Made by a program: the position numbers and the translations under genes
NCBI GenBank assembly: GCA_035609245.1
Contig: CP141202.1
Coordinates: 1,736,001 to 1,800,000, forward strand
DNA: 64,000 bases
Source of the DNA: Bacteroidales bacterium MB20-C3-3
GTDB lineage: Bacteria; Bacteroidota; Bacteroidia; Bacteroidales; UBA932
Direction: 5' to 3'
Notes under the pieces: model-generated
The model's input: only the letters and a program-made list of their open reading frames with translations
Databases searched by the model: none
What the model was told of the DNA's origin: nothing
Shown: positions 51,043-62,901 of the stretch, in pieces
How the letters are laid out: every line of letters starts with the position of its first letter
Position numbering within the stretch: position 1 is the stretch's first letter

Positions 51043-52236
51043 ATGAAAAAGAGAATCGTCAATAATGTTTACTGGGTGGGTAAAAACGACTGGGAACTCA
51101 GACAGTTTCACGGGTATGAATATTCAACCCATAAGGGTTCCAGCTACAACTCTTATTTAATTCAAGAGGAGAAAACAGTTTTGATTGACACTGTTTTTCA
51201 GCCTTTTTCAAAAGAGTTTGTTGATAATCTGGCGAAAGAGATTGAATTAAAAAGCATTGATTATATCATAATGAATCATGCAGAACCGGACCATAGCGGT
51301 GCAATAGCTGAATTGCTGAGATTGATTCCGGGAACACCTGTCTATTGTACTGAGAATGGTGTTAAATCACTGAAGGGGCAGTTCCACGGAGAGTGGAATT
51401 TTAAAACTGTTAAAACCGGTGACAAATTAGATTTAGGTAACGGAAAAGAGCTTATTTTTATTCAGGCACCAATGTTACACTGGCCAGACAGTATGTTCTG
51501 CTACATGACTAAGGATAATATACTTTTCAGTAACGACGCTTTTGGTCAGCACTTTTGTACAGAACTGCTGTTTAACGACCTTGTAAACCAGTCTGAGCTT
51601 TATCAGGAGGCAATCAAATACTACGCAAATATTCTAACTCCGTTCAGCCCTTTGGTTTTGAAGAAGATTGACGAGGTTCTTAAATTTAACCTTCCTGTTG
51701 ATTTCATCTGCCCAAGCCACGGAGTTGTATGGAGAGATAATCCGGCTCAGATAATACACAAATATGTGGAGTGGGCTTCTGCATATCAGGAGAACCAAAT
51801 TACAATAGTCTATGAAACAATGTACAATGGAACAAGATCAATTGCAGAGAGTATAGTTAAAGGGATAAATTCAGAAGATCAGGTGGTTGATATTAAGTTA
51901 TACAATATTGCAACAAATGACCTCAATGATATTATTACAGAGATATTTAAATCAAAAGCTGTGTTTATTGGATCACCAACTGTCAATAATGGGATTATGT
52001 CTCATACTGCTGGGTTGATGGAAATGGTTAAAGGTCTTAAATTCAAAGGTAAAAAAGGGGCGGCTTTTGGTTGTTTCGGATGGAGCGATGCTTCAACAAA
52101 AATTATTATGAATCTTTTGAAAGAATCTGGATTTGAAATTGTTGGAGAATCAATTAGTTGTAACTGGGGTCCGGACGAGGATGCAATGCAGAGAGCTTTT
52201 GATTTCGGGAGGTCCGTAGTATCAAAAAGTGAATAA
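51043..52236 (+). CDS. Flavodiiron protein (A-type flavoprotein, FprA-like)
   Basis: Reduces O2 to water or NO to N2O in anaerobes. 397 residues: an N-terminal metallo-beta-lactamase-like diiron domain with ligands in NHAEPDHSGAI, HWPDS, FSNDAFGQH and CPSHGVVW, then a flavodoxin domain from about 250 (TIVYETMYNGTRSIAESI, FIGSPTVNNGI, AFGCFGWSD) for FMN. The two-domain length is normal for the family. It is convergent with katG, so two oxidative-stress defences are side by side, fitting an anaerobe or microaerophile. Confidence 0.93.
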   Translation: MKKRIVNNVYWVGKNDWELRQFHGYEYSTHKGSSYNSYLIQEEKTVLIDTVFQPFSKEFVDNLAKEIELKSIDYIIMNHAEPDHSGAIAELLRLIPGTPVYCTENGVKSLKGQFHGEWNFKTVKTGDKLDLGNGKELIFIQAPMLHWPDSMFCYMTKDNILFSNDAFGQHFCTELLFNDLVNQSELYQEAIKYYANILTPFSPLVLKKIDEVLKFNLPVDFICPSHGVVWRDNPAQIIHKYVEWASAYQENQITIVYETMYNGTRSIAESIVKGINSEDQVVDIKLYNIATNDLNDIITEIFKSKAVFIGSPTVNNGIMSHTAGLMEMVKGLKFKGKKGAAFGCFGWSDASTKIIMNLLKESGFEIVGESISCNWGPDEDAMQRAFDFGRSVVSKSE

Positions 52237-52278
52237 AGGATGCAAAAGGCGACGAAGCTATCCAGACTTGAAAAAATC

Positions 52279-52308
52279 AAGCCCCAAATCCTGGAGGGAA
52301 AGGGGCTT
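52279..52308. terminator. Possible bidirectional terminator between the flavodiiron gene and katG
   Basis: AAGCCCC (52279-52285) pairs with GGGGCTT (52302-52308) across a 16-base loop between two convergent genes. No long T-run on either side, so moderate support only. Confidence 0.4.
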
Positions 52309-52339
52309 AATGATAAATATAAAAAGTGAGATCTTTTGA

Positions 52340-55440
<3,101 letters not shown>

Positions 55441-55523
55441 AAGACTACTCTATTTTTACACTTAATTCTTTGAATATAATAAAAATAATTAGTACTACCT
55501 TTAATAAGTTTAAAAATAGCGAA

Positions 55524-56336
55524 ATGAAAAGGTTTGCACTAATGATTGCTATTATTTCAGGATTTTACTCTGCTCTTACAGCTCAAAACATTGACCTCAA
55601 TTTTTTTGACAGGCTTACTACCGATACGGCTTTCTGCAGAAAGTCAGCAGAGCAGGGACTCCCAATTGCTCAGATTATAATGGGTGACAGGTATGAGAGT
55701 GTAAATGATTATGAAAAGGCAATGGAGTGGTATTCACAGGCTGCGATGCAGGGTGATGGGATGGCTTACTACAATATAGCAATGTTGTACTTTCACGGGA
55801 AAGGTGTGGAGAGGAGCTATGAAACCGCAGGCGGGCTAATGCTGGAGGCTATTAACAAAGGCTATGAAAACAGCACGCTTCACAGATATTTGGCATATAG
55901 TTACTTAAATGAGGGTAAGGAGCAACACAGAGTTCAGGCTGTTAAATGGTTCCGTATTGCAGCCGGAGAGGGAGACGGCGAGTCAATGTATATGCTCGGT
56001 ATGATGCTTAGAATGGGGTTGGGAACAGATGTCAATAAGCAAGAGGCCTTCTCCTGGTTTATGAGAGCTTCTGACAAATTTGCTTATGCAGATCTTGCCA
56101 TTGCATCCTGTTATGGTAATGGAGAGGGGGTAGCCCAAAACTATCCGGAAGCAATCAGATGGTTTGAGAAATGTCTCAAATCTGATGCTCCGGAAGTAGT
56201 TCTTGAGGCCTCATATTCTCTGGGTATTTGCTACCTGAAAGGTAACGGAGTCACTAAGGATGAGGAAAGAGCAGAGGAGTATCTGAGGTACGCCGCTGAA
56301 AGAGGACACAAAGGGGCTCAGCAATTCTTTGAGTAA
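55524..56336 (+). CDS. Secreted Sel1-repeat (TPR-like) protein
   Basis: 270 residues from the ATG at 55524, chosen because it opens a proper signal peptide (KRFALMIAIISGFYSALTAQ); an earlier in-frame ATG at 55470 adds 18 residues without a signal. At least five Sel1 repeats follow: YEKAMEWYSQAAMQGDGMAY, GVERSYETAGGLMLEAINKG, RVQAVKWFRIAAGEGDGESM, NKQEAFSWFMRASD and NYPEAIRWFEKCL. Such proteins are periplasmic interaction scaffolds; no partner is evident. Confidence 0.85.
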   Translation: MKRFALMIAIISGFYSALTAQNIDLNFFDRLTTDTAFCRKSAEQGLPIAQIIMGDRYESVNDYEKAMEWYSQAAMQGDGMAYYNIAMLYFHGKGVERSYETAGGLMLEAINKGYENSTLHRYLAYSYLNEGKEQHRVQAVKWFRIAAGEGDGESMYMLGMMLRMGLGTDVNKQEAFSWFMRASDKFAYADLAIASCYGNGEGVAQNYPEAIRWFEKCLKSDAPEVVLEASYSLGICYLKGNGVTKDEERAEEYLRYAAERGHKGAQQFFE

Positions 56337-56378
56337 TAAGAGCTATCTTTGTGTAAATTCATCAAAAAATTAAACCTC

Positions 56379-57035
56379 ATGAAATTTTTCATTGACACTG
56401 CAAATCTTGATCAGATAAAAGAGGCCAATGACCTTGGAGTCCTTGACGGCGTAACAACAAATCCATCGCTTATGGCGAAAGAGGGCATAAAGGGTGACTC
56501 AAACATCAAACAGCATTATATAGATATATGCAACATCGTTAAGGGTGATGTAAGTGCAGAGGTTATTGCGACAGACTTTGAAGGGATGATAAAAGAGGGG
56601 GAGGAGCTTGCTGCTCTTCATGAACAGATTGTTGTTAAAGTACCTTGTACAAAAGAGGGTATTAAGGCAATAAAATTCTTTAGCGAAAATGGCATCAGGA
56701 CCAATTGTACGCTTGTCTTTACTGCAGGCCAGGCACTGCTTGCCGCAAAGGCCGGAGCAACATATGTCTCTCCATTTGTAGGGAGGCTGGATGATGTCTC
56801 CACCGATGGAGTTGCCCTGATAAAGCAGATAGTGGAAATTTACAACTACTACGGCTACCAGACCGAAGTGCTTGCCGCCTCCATCCGCCACACAATGCAC
56901 ATTATCCAGTGCCTTGAGGCGGGCGCCGATGTAGCCACCTGCCCGCTCGACGCTATACTCGGCCTATTGAAGCATCCGCTGACTGATATCGGCCTTGAAA
57001 AGTTCTTGTCTGATTATAAAAAGGTGAATGGCTGA
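56379..57035 (+). CDS. Transaldolase, small FSA/TalC type
   Basis: 218 residues from ATG 56379; the upstream in-frame start at 56349 lacks the conserved [10 protein letters not shown] opening. The Schiff-base lysine is in [15 protein letters not shown], with [33 protein letters not shown] and [11 protein letters not shown] typical of TalC/FSA. It transfers dihydroxyacetone units in the non-oxidative pentose phosphate pathway or acts as fructose-6-phosphate aldolase. Overlaps the J-domain gene by 8 bp. Confidence 0.93.
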   Translation: MKFFIDTANLDQIKEANDLGVLDGVTTNPSLMAKEGIKGDSNIKQHYIDICNIVKGDVSAEVIATDFEGMIKEGEELAALHEQIVVKVPCTKEGIKAIKFFSENGIRTNCTLVFTAGQALLAAKAGATYVSPFVGRLDDVSTDGVALIKQIVEIYNYYGYQTEVLAASIRHTMHIIQCLEAGADVATCPLDAILGLLKHPLTDIGLEKFLSDYKKVNG

Positions 57036-57819
57036 ATTAATTCCCATAAATGACCCTTCTGCCAAGATACTGGTTGATCTTCGCAAGGATTTTCTGGAGT
57101 TATATACAAAGCATAAATATATGGTTGAGAATGATTTGCTTATTCTCAACTCAATTTATCTTGAAAAAATAGGGCATCTGCAGTTGAAGCTTCTTCAGAA
57201 ACAGGCTGAGGCAGCCAGGTGTAAATTTAAGATGATGCTACTACAGACAGCTGTAAACAGGAGCGAAAGGCCGGATTTAGGACAGATTGAACAGCAGGTG
57301 GAGGCAAAGATGCAGAGCCATTACGCAAGAATTAGTGAACAGGCAATGGCTATGGAGGCAGCAAAGCATGTGCTTTCAAATCTGATGAGTGAGGAGGATA
57401 GCGGGAAACTAAAGGAGCTTTTCAGACTATTGTGTAAAAGATTGCATCCGGATTTGAACCCTGACCTTACCGAGGAGGAGCGGGACCTGTTTGTTAAGGT
57501 CAAGGCGGCATATGAACTAAAAGATATTACAGAGTTGCAGGGTATTTTGCTCTATCTGGATGGAACAGGAGGCGATAATCCTTTAAATCTCACACCTCAG
57601 GAGAGGGCAGAGCGAATTAAAAATCTTGAGAAAAGTATTAATGGGCTTATTGTCAAGGTAGAGGAACTCAGAATGAGTTTTCCTTTTAACATTGAGAAGC
57701 AGATTATGGACGACAACTACATTGCCGGCAGACAGGAGGAGTTAAATGCTCAATGTTTCGCTGCCGATAATGACATTGCACAGTACAAAGAGATAATCAG
57801 CCTGATACTTGATGAATAA
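57028..57819 (+). CDS. J-domain-like protein
   Basis: 263 residues. A coiled-coil N-terminus precedes a J-domain-like segment, [20 protein letters not shown] then [12 protein letters not shown] (about residues 130-165). It contains HPD, the motif that stimulates Hsp70 ATPase, but not at the normal N-terminal place. The C-terminal part is again helical. It may recruit DnaK or be a structural use of the fold. Translationally coupled to the genes on both sides. Confidence 0.7.
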   Translation: MAELIPINDPSAKILVDLRKDFLELYTKHKYMVENDLLILNSIYLEKIGHLQLKLLQKQAEAARCKFKMMLLQTAVNRSERPDLGQIEQQVEAKMQSHYARISEQAMAMEAAKHVLSNLMSEEDSGKLKELFRLLCKRLHPDLNPDLTEEERDLFVKVKAAYELKDITELQGILLYLDGTGGDNPLNLTPQERAERIKNLEKSINGLIVKVEELRMSFPFNIEKQIMDDNYIAGRQEELNAQCFAADNDIAQYKEIISLILDE

Positions 57820-58198
57820 TTCAATTATACCTGTCACGCCGGGATTAATGGCTTTGCTGAACGCAAGCCAAACCGGAGTATCGCCTTTCAGAAACGAGAT
57901 ATTTCTCCTGGAGGTTGTTGTTGCCGGCACCTCTTTCTGCCATGACATTAAAAGTGTTGAGGAGCAGATTGCTCCGGAAAAGGTTCTTACGCTTAAGAGG
58001 GAGCCATCCAACGAGCACGATGAACAGGCAATTGCAATCTACTGCGAAAATGTGAAGGTGGGTTATGTTCCTGCTGAGATGAATCTGGTATGTGCCAGGC
58101 TAATGGATGCCGGTAAGATGTTTTTCTGCCGTGTTGTTTCAAAAGAGTGGCGAAAAGACTGGCTAAAGATTAAGGTTAATATTTATATGCTGGATTAG
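57812..58198 (+). CDS. Stand-alone HIRAN domain protein
   Basis: 128 residues from the ATG at 57812 (a TTG codon precedes it). FLLEVVVAGTSFCHDIKSVE, LTLKREPSNEHDEQAIAIYC, VGYVPAEMN and FFCRVVSKEW are the HIRAN domain, a fold that binds DNA 3' ends in HLTF/Rad5 helicases. In bacteria, single-domain HIRAN proteins are reported near DNA-handling and defence genes. It overlaps the J-domain gene by 8 bp. Confidence 0.85.
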   Translation: MNNSIIPVTPGLMALLNASQTGVSPFRNEIFLLEVVVAGTSFCHDIKSVEEQIAPEKVLTLKREPSNEHDEQAIAIYCENVKVGYVPAEMNLVCARLMDAGKMFFCRVVSKEWRKDWLKIKVNIYMLD

Positions 58199-58222
58199 CG
58201 TTAGATGGCCTTTTTTTATTGA

Positions 58223-58230
58223 TATATTTG
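58223..58230 (+). promoter_or_regulatory. -7 element of the MazG/helicase operon
   Basis: TATATTTG fits the consensus 28 bp before the MazG-like gene. No LexA-like palindrome was recognised near it. Confidence 0.55.
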
Positions 58231-58258
58231 TAAACGAATATTTTTAAAACTCTCCAAA

Positions 58259-58588
58259 ATGTCAGAATTGAATGAATTAATTTCTAAAATCGTAAAATTT
58301 CGCGATGACAGAGATTGGGCGCAATTTCATAATCCTAAAGACTTAGCGATTGCTTTAAATATTGAGGCTTCTGAACTACTCGAGTTGTTTTTATGGAAGA
58401 ATGAAGATGGAGCAAACATCGGCAGAGTTAAAGAGGAGTTAGCTGATATATTAATCTACTCTCTTCTTTTAGCTAACAAATATAACCTGGATGTTCAGAC
58501 TATTATTGAAAGTAAACTGAAACAAAATTCAGAAAAGTATCCAGTAGACAAGGCAAGAGGTTCTGCCAAGAAATATAACGAGTTATGA
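58259..58588 (+). CDS. MazG-like nucleotide pyrophosphohydrolase
   Basis: 109 residues. FRDDRDWAQFHNPKDLAIAL, IEASELLELFLWKNED and VKEELADILIYSLLLAN hold the ExxE...ExxD metal-binding pattern of the all-alpha NTP pyrophosphatase family. It would hydrolyse (d)NTPs or ppGpp-like nucleotides to monophosphates. Its stop overlaps the ATG of the helicase gene (ATGA), indicating a functional pair. Confidence 0.88.
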   Translation: MSELNELISKIVKFRDDRDWAQFHNPKDLAIALNIEASELLELFLWKNEDGANIGRVKEELADILIYSLLLANKYNLDVQTIIESKLKQNSEKYPVDKARGSAKKYNEL

Positions 58589-60969
58589 TTGTTTATCAAT
58601 CATTAAAGGATGGCTTTCTTAACGATGTTGTTAACAATGAAATTGAGATAAAGATTGAGAGAGCTTACAGATCTTTTTTAGGAAGGAGACCATCACCTAA
58701 TGAGGTTTTCTCCTGGGCTAATTCGATGCAAAGAATGAAGAATGTTTTGGAGGATCCGGAAATTGCTTCTGATGCAGGTATTTCAATTGAATTTCAAATC
58801 CCACTGACTTCAAAAAGGATTGATTTCATAATTACTGGTTTGGATGTGGAGAAGAGAGAGAAGGTGGTAATTGTAGAACTAAAACAATGGAGCTCTGCAG
58901 AACTGACTGATTTGCCTGATCTTGTAAGGACAAGATTTCAGCACGGATTCACAAATACTGTCCATCCTTCATATCAGGCATGGTCTTATGCTTCAACCCT
59001 AACGGATTATAATCAAACAATTCAGGATGATAAAATTGATATTATTCCTTGTGCATATCTTCATAATTATAATCCAGATGGTGTTATAACAAATGATCTC
59101 TATAAGTACTATATAGATAAAGCGCCTGTTTTTTTAAGGAATGATGCACTTAAACTAAGAGAGTTCATTAAAAGATTTGTGAAATTCGGGGACAGCAGAG
59201 AGATAATGTACCGAATAGAGAATGGGAAATTAAGACCATCTAAACAACTTGCTGACGCCGTCGGCTCAATGCTAAAGGGGGTTAGTGAGTTTATAATGAT
59301 AGACGATCAGAAGCTGGTTTATGAAACGGCTATAAAAATGGCAAGGATATCAAAGCATGGTAAAAAGCAGGTTTTGATAGTAGAGGGTGGTCCTGGTACA
59401 GGTAAAAGTGTAATTGCAATTAATCTTCTGGCTAATTTGACAAAAGAGGGAATGGTTGCAAAATATATTTCAAAGAATGCAGCCCCAAGAGCAGTCTACG
59501 CAACTAAATTGAAAGGAAGAATTCGTAATAGTAACATTAACAATCTTTTTGGAGGTTCTGGTAGTTTTATTGAATGTGAGAACAATATTTTTGATGCTCT
59601 TATTGTTGACGAAGCTCACAGACTGAACCTTAAGAGTGGTCTGTTCCAGAATTTGGGAGACAATCAGATTACTGAAATTATTCAGGCGTCAAAATTTTCA
59701 GTTTTCTTTATTGATAATGACCAGAGAGTTCATATTAAGGATATAGGTACAAGTAAGGAGATCTCTGATATTGCTCTTGGACAGGGTGCGCATGTAGCAA
59801 AACTTAAGCTTGAATCACAATTTAGATGTAATGGTTCTGATGGGTATTTATCTTGGCTTGATAATACTTTACAAATAACGAACACTGCAAATATCAAGCT
59901 CTCAAACAAAACATTTGACTTTAGAATATTTGACGATCCAAACGAACTCAGAAGAGTAATTGAAGAGAAGAATCTCATAAATAACAAATCAAGGATAGTT
60001 GCTGGATATTGCTGGGATTGGAAAAGCCAAAGGAATCCAGAAGATATGGATGTTGTTATTCCGGAGTTTAATTTTGCAATGAAGTGGAACTTAAGGAATG
60101 ATGGAAGCAACTGGATAATTGCACCTAATTCTGTAAATGAAGCCGGTTGTATACATACTTGTCAGGGTCTGGAGCTGGATTATGTGGGAGTAATTGTGGG
60201 AGGTGATATGAGATTTGAAAACGATGAGGTTGTGACTGATTTCAACGGGCGTTCTGCGATGGATCAATCTCTGAAGGGAATAAAAACTAAGTTCAAAGAG
60301 AATCCGGAAGAGGCTCTTCAGATTGCTGACAGAATAATCAAGAACACATACAGAACATTAATGACTCGCGGGATGAAGGGCTGCTATGTTTATTTCTGTG
60401 ATAAGAATCTTGCAGATCATTTTAGAATGCAAATGGAAGTTCTTGATAATGTGATAGTCCATGAATTCCAAGATGCTATCCCTGTTGTTGAACGACTTAG
60501 GATTGAGCCAGATGTGATGGAGAGTGCAAAGTTTGTTGACTTTCTACCTTTTTATACAATAAAAGCAGCATGTGGTAAATTTGCAGATGGTGAAGATATC
60601 GATAAATCTGGTTGGGTAAGGGCAGAGGGAGTCGGCAAATTAAACGCAAATATGTTTGTTGTTAAAGCTTCCGGAAAATCAATGGAACCCCGGATTCCTG
60701 ACGGGTCACTTTGTGTATTTAACAGGAATGTAGCAGGATCCAGAAATAATAAAATAGTTCTTGTTCAGCATCACTCCTTTTACGATCCGGATCATAGCGG
60801 CAATTTTACAATCAAGATTTACACAAGTGAGAAGAGCTATGATTCCAAAACCGGAGAGTGGCGTCATGAAAGGATTATTCTTAAGCCGGTAAATAAAGAT
60901 TTTGAACCAATCATCTTATCAGAAGATGATAACTATAATGTAGTGGGTGAACTTGTTGCTGTTTTGTGA
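58585..60969 (+). CDS. PD-(D/E)XK-like + DUF2075 helicase + S24 (LexA-like) peptidase fusion
   Basis: 794 residues in three parts. The N-terminus (about 1-130) has RIDFIITGLD and VVIVELKQWS (E98, K100), ordered like a PD-(D/E)XK nuclease. The centre is a DUF2075 superfamily-1-type ATPase: Walker A GGPGTGKS (~268-275), DEAHRLN (342-348), LESQFRCNG and ANTYR-like IIKNTYRTLMTRGMKGCYVY. The C-terminus (about 660-794) is an S24/LexA peptidase-like domain with SGKSMEPRIPDGSL (Ser699) and FTIKIYTSEK (Lys744), so self-cleavage on RecA activation is possible. Coupled to the MazG-like gene; a defence or DNA-damage response role is inferred. Confidence 0.85.
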   Translation: MIVYQSLKDGFLNDVVNNEIEIKIERAYRSFLGRRPSPNEVFSWANSMQRMKNVLEDPEIASDAGISIEFQIPLTSKRIDFIITGLDVEKREKVVIVELKQWSSAELTDLPDLVRTRFQHGFTNTVHPSYQAWSYASTLTDYNQTIQDDKIDIIPCAYLHNYNPDGVITNDLYKYYIDKAPVFLRNDALKLREFIKRFVKFGDSREIMYRIENGKLRPSKQLADAVGSMLKGVSEFIMIDDQKLVYETAIKMARISKHGKKQVLIVEGGPGTGKSVIAINLLANLTKEGMVAKYISKNAAPRAVYATKLKGRIRNSNINNLFGGSGSFIECENNIFDALIVDEAHRLNLKSGLFQNLGDNQITEIIQASKFSVFFIDNDQRVHIKDIGTSKEISDIALGQGAHVAKLKLESQFRCNGSDGYLSWLDNTLQITNTANIKLSNKTFDFRIFDDPNELRRVIEEKNLINNKSRIVAGYCWDWKSQRNPEDMDVVIPEFNFAMKWNLRNDGSNWIIAPNSVNEAGCIHTCQGLELDYVGVIVGGDMRFENDEVVTDFNGRSAMDQSLKGIKTKFKENPEEALQIADRIIKNTYRTLMTRGMKGCYVYFCDKNLADHFRMQMEVLDNVIVHEFQDAIPVVERLRIEPDVMESAKFVDFLPFYTIKAACGKFADGEDIDKSGWVRAEGVGKLNANMFVVKASGKSMEPRIPDGSLCVFNRNVAGSRNNKIVLVQHHSFYDPDHSGNFTIKIYTSEKSYDSKTGEWRHERIILKPVNKDFEPIILSEDDNYNVVGELVAVL

Positions 60970-60991
60970 ACAATACCTCCCCACCCTCACA

Positions 60992-61095
60992 CCTCAGAGG
61001 AAAAGTGTCAAACATCAGTATATCTGTACGTTAGTAAATTATTAAATATTCACTAATCATAACATTATCAAGCGTTTGACACTTTTCCTCTGAGG
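60992..61095. mobile_element. 104-bp MITE-like element, copy 1
   Basis: Perfect 22-bp terminal inverted repeats, CCTCAGAGGAAAAGTGTC then AAAC at 60992-61013, inverted at 61074-61095. A 60-bp AT-rich core has no coding capacity. Copy 2 at 62123-62226 has the same ends and the same total length. Confidence 0.8.
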
Positions 61096-61125
61096 CAAGA
61101 GCGCACGCGCAACCCCACGCTAAAT

Positions 61126-61157
61126 TTTGTTTTTCTAGATTTTATTTTTTACCTTTG
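61126..61157 (+). promoter_or_regulatory. Promoter of the glutathione peroxidase gene
   Basis: TTTG at 61126-61129, a 20-bp spacer, TACCTTTG at 61150-61157, and ATG at 61189. Confidence 0.7.
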
Positions 61158-61188
61158 CATCGTAAACGATATAATCTAGCACGATAAA

Positions 61189-61680
61189 ATGACAAATAAA
61201 AGTTTTTATGATTTCGAAGTGGTTACGCTTCAGGAGAAAAGGGTCTCAATGGCAGACTATAAGGGTAAAACGGTGATTGTGGTTAATACTGCAAGCAAGT
61301 GTGGGCTTACACCGCAGTTTGAGGGGCTGGAGAGCCTCTATCAGAAGTATAAGGATAGGGGACTGGTGATTCTCGGCTTTCCTTGTAACCAGTTTGCAAA
61401 CCAGGAGCCGGGCAGTGCAAGTGATATTCAGGAGTTCTGCCAGATTAATTATGGGGTTACCTTCCCTATGTTTGCAAAGGTGGATGTGAACGGCCCCACT
61501 GCCGATCCGCTGTTTGTCTATCTGAAATCTAAGCTGGGCAGCATATTTGGAAGCAAAATAAAATGGAATTTTAATAAGTTTGTGGTTGACAAAAACGGCA
61601 AGCCGGTTAAGAGGTTCTCTCCATTTACAAAACCTGAGAAGATGGAGTCATTTCTGGAGAAAATTCTCGAAAAACTCTGA
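61189..61680 (+). CDS. Glutathione peroxidase family protein
   Basis: Thiol peroxidase, 163 residues. NTASKCGLTPQFEGLESLY has the peroxidatic Cys, LGFPCNQFANQEPG the second conserved Cys and Gln, and IKWNFNKFVVDKNGKPV the Trp-Asn pair. No selenocysteine codon. In bacteria without glutathione these enzymes use thioredoxin. It has its own promoter and is followed 13 bp later by a MarR gene, possibly its regulator. Confidence 0.93.
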   Translation: MTNKSFYDFEVVTLQEKRVSMADYKGKTVIVVNTASKCGLTPQFEGLESLYQKYKDRGLVILGFPCNQFANQEPGSASDIQEFCQINYGVTFPMFAKVDVNGPTADPLFVYLKSKLGSIFGSKIKWNFNKFVVDKNGKPVKRFSPFTKPEKMESFLEKILEKL

Positions 61681-61693
61681 AATATAAAGAATT

Positions 61694-62161
61694 ATGAAAG
61701 ATAAAAGTGAGATGTTATATCTGGAGAATCAGCTATGTTTTCCTTTATATGCAGCCTCAAGATTGACCACTCAAATCTACACTCCGCTCCTTGATGAGCT
61801 GGGTCTTACCTATCCGCAATATCTTGTACTGCTGGTTCTCTGGCAGCACGGAGAGATGCCGGTAACTGAGATTTGCAATAAACTTCTGCTTGAATCAAAC
61901 ACTGTTACACCGCTGCTCAAACGCCTCGAGCAAAAGGGTATCGTAAACAGACGCCGCTCTGAATCGGACGAACGGAGCGTTATAGTCTCCCTCACCCGGG
62001 AGGGTACTGACTTGAAAGCGAGAGCCATATCCATCCCCGAGAAGATAGTCGCCTCCTTCAGCGGCAGCAACATCACAGAGGCCGAGGTCATCGCCTTCCG
62101 CAGTACTTTGCTGAAGCTGCTACCTCAGAGGAAAAGTGTCAAACAGCACAATATCAAATAA
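61694..62161 (+). CDS. MarR family regulator (OhrR-like), C-terminus supplied by a MITE
   Basis: 155 residues. LCFPLYAASRLTTQIYTPLL has the Cys and Tyr pattern of OhrR peroxide sensors. The winged helix has GEMPVTEICNKLLLESNTVT and RRSESDERSVIVSLTREG. The final 13 codons (PQRKSVKQHNIK and stop) are encoded by the left arm and core of the MITE-like copy at 62123, so the natural C-terminus was probably replaced. Located just after the glutathione peroxidase gene, consistent with organic-peroxide control. Confidence 0.88.
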   Translation: MKDKSEMLYLENQLCFPLYAASRLTTQIYTPLLDELGLTYPQYLVLLVLWQHGEMPVTEICNKLLLESNTVTPLLKRLEQKGIVNRRRSESDERSVIVSLTREGTDLKARAISIPEKIVASFSGSNITEAEVIAFRSTLLKLLPQRKSVKQHNIK

Positions 62162-62226
62162 TTAAGACTATTTATCAGTTTTCATAACGCTCAGATTATT
62201 AGGTGTTTGACACTTTTCCTCTGAGG
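62123..62226. mobile_element. 104-bp MITE-like element, copy 2, opposite orientation
   Basis: The same perfect 22-bp inverted ends as copy 1 (62123-62144 and 62205-62226). The core resembles the reverse complement of the copy 1 core (shared ATCTG..CGTTA and ATAAATA-type blocks), so the copies are inverted relative to each other. It starts inside the MarR gene. Confidence 0.75.
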
Positions 62227-62318
62227 TAGCAGCTGTTACCCTGAGGTAGCTGGCCGTGGCGGCTGGGGTGGTTGTGCTTTGTGTTTTTTACTAACTTCGT
62301 TCTTCAAATTATTCTGAT

Positions 62319-62876
62319 ATGAAAACACGCGACCACTACCTAAAACTTTTAAAAACACATATATCCAATCCTAAAATGATTGCACATTGTCTTGCATCTG
62401 AGGCGGTGATGAGGGCGCTGGCTGTGAGGCTGGGGGAGGATGCGGATAAGTGGGGGCTGGCGGGGCTGATGCATGACCTGGATGTGGAGATTACGAATGG
62501 GGACTCATATAAGCATGGAAATATTGCTGCCGATATGTTGAGGGATGAGGGTTTTCCGGAGGATGCGGTTGAGGCGATTATGTTGCACAATGAAAAGGCA
62601 ACGGGCAGGGTGAGGAGTGAGAGATTCCATCATGCTTTGGCTGCGGGTGAGACTATTACCGGGCTTATATTTGCAGTTGCACTAGTCTATCCGGACAAGA
62701 AAATCTCCAGTGTTAAGACAAAATCGGTGGTGAAGAGAATGAAGGAGAAGCTCTTTGCCGCGTCCGTGCATCGGGAAAATATTCTTGAGTGCGAAAAGCT
62801 GGGGATTCCGCTTGATGAATTTGCAGAGCTGGCAATTGAGGCACTTGCGCCCATAGAGACTGAGCTGGGCTTCTGA
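62319..62876 (+). CDS. HD domain phosphohydrolase-like protein
   Basis: 185 residues. [20 protein letters not shown] gives the first His, [10 protein letters not shown] the HD pair, and [11 protein letters not shown] and [20 protein letters not shown] the later ligands, as in HDIG-type metal-dependent phosphohydrolases. Substrate unknown. Local base composition is more GC-rich than most of the window. Confidence 0.82.
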   Translation: MKTRDHYLKLLKTHISNPKMIAHCLASEAVMRALAVRLGEDADKWGLAGLMHDLDVEITNGDSYKHGNIAADMLRDEGFPEDAVEAIMLHNEKATGRVRSERFHHALAAGETITGLIFAVALVYPDKKISSVKTKSVVKRMKEKLFAASVHRENILECEKLGIPLDEFAELAIEALAPIETELGF

Positions 62877-62901
62877 TTTAAACGCTTTAATTAATCTCAA
62901 A

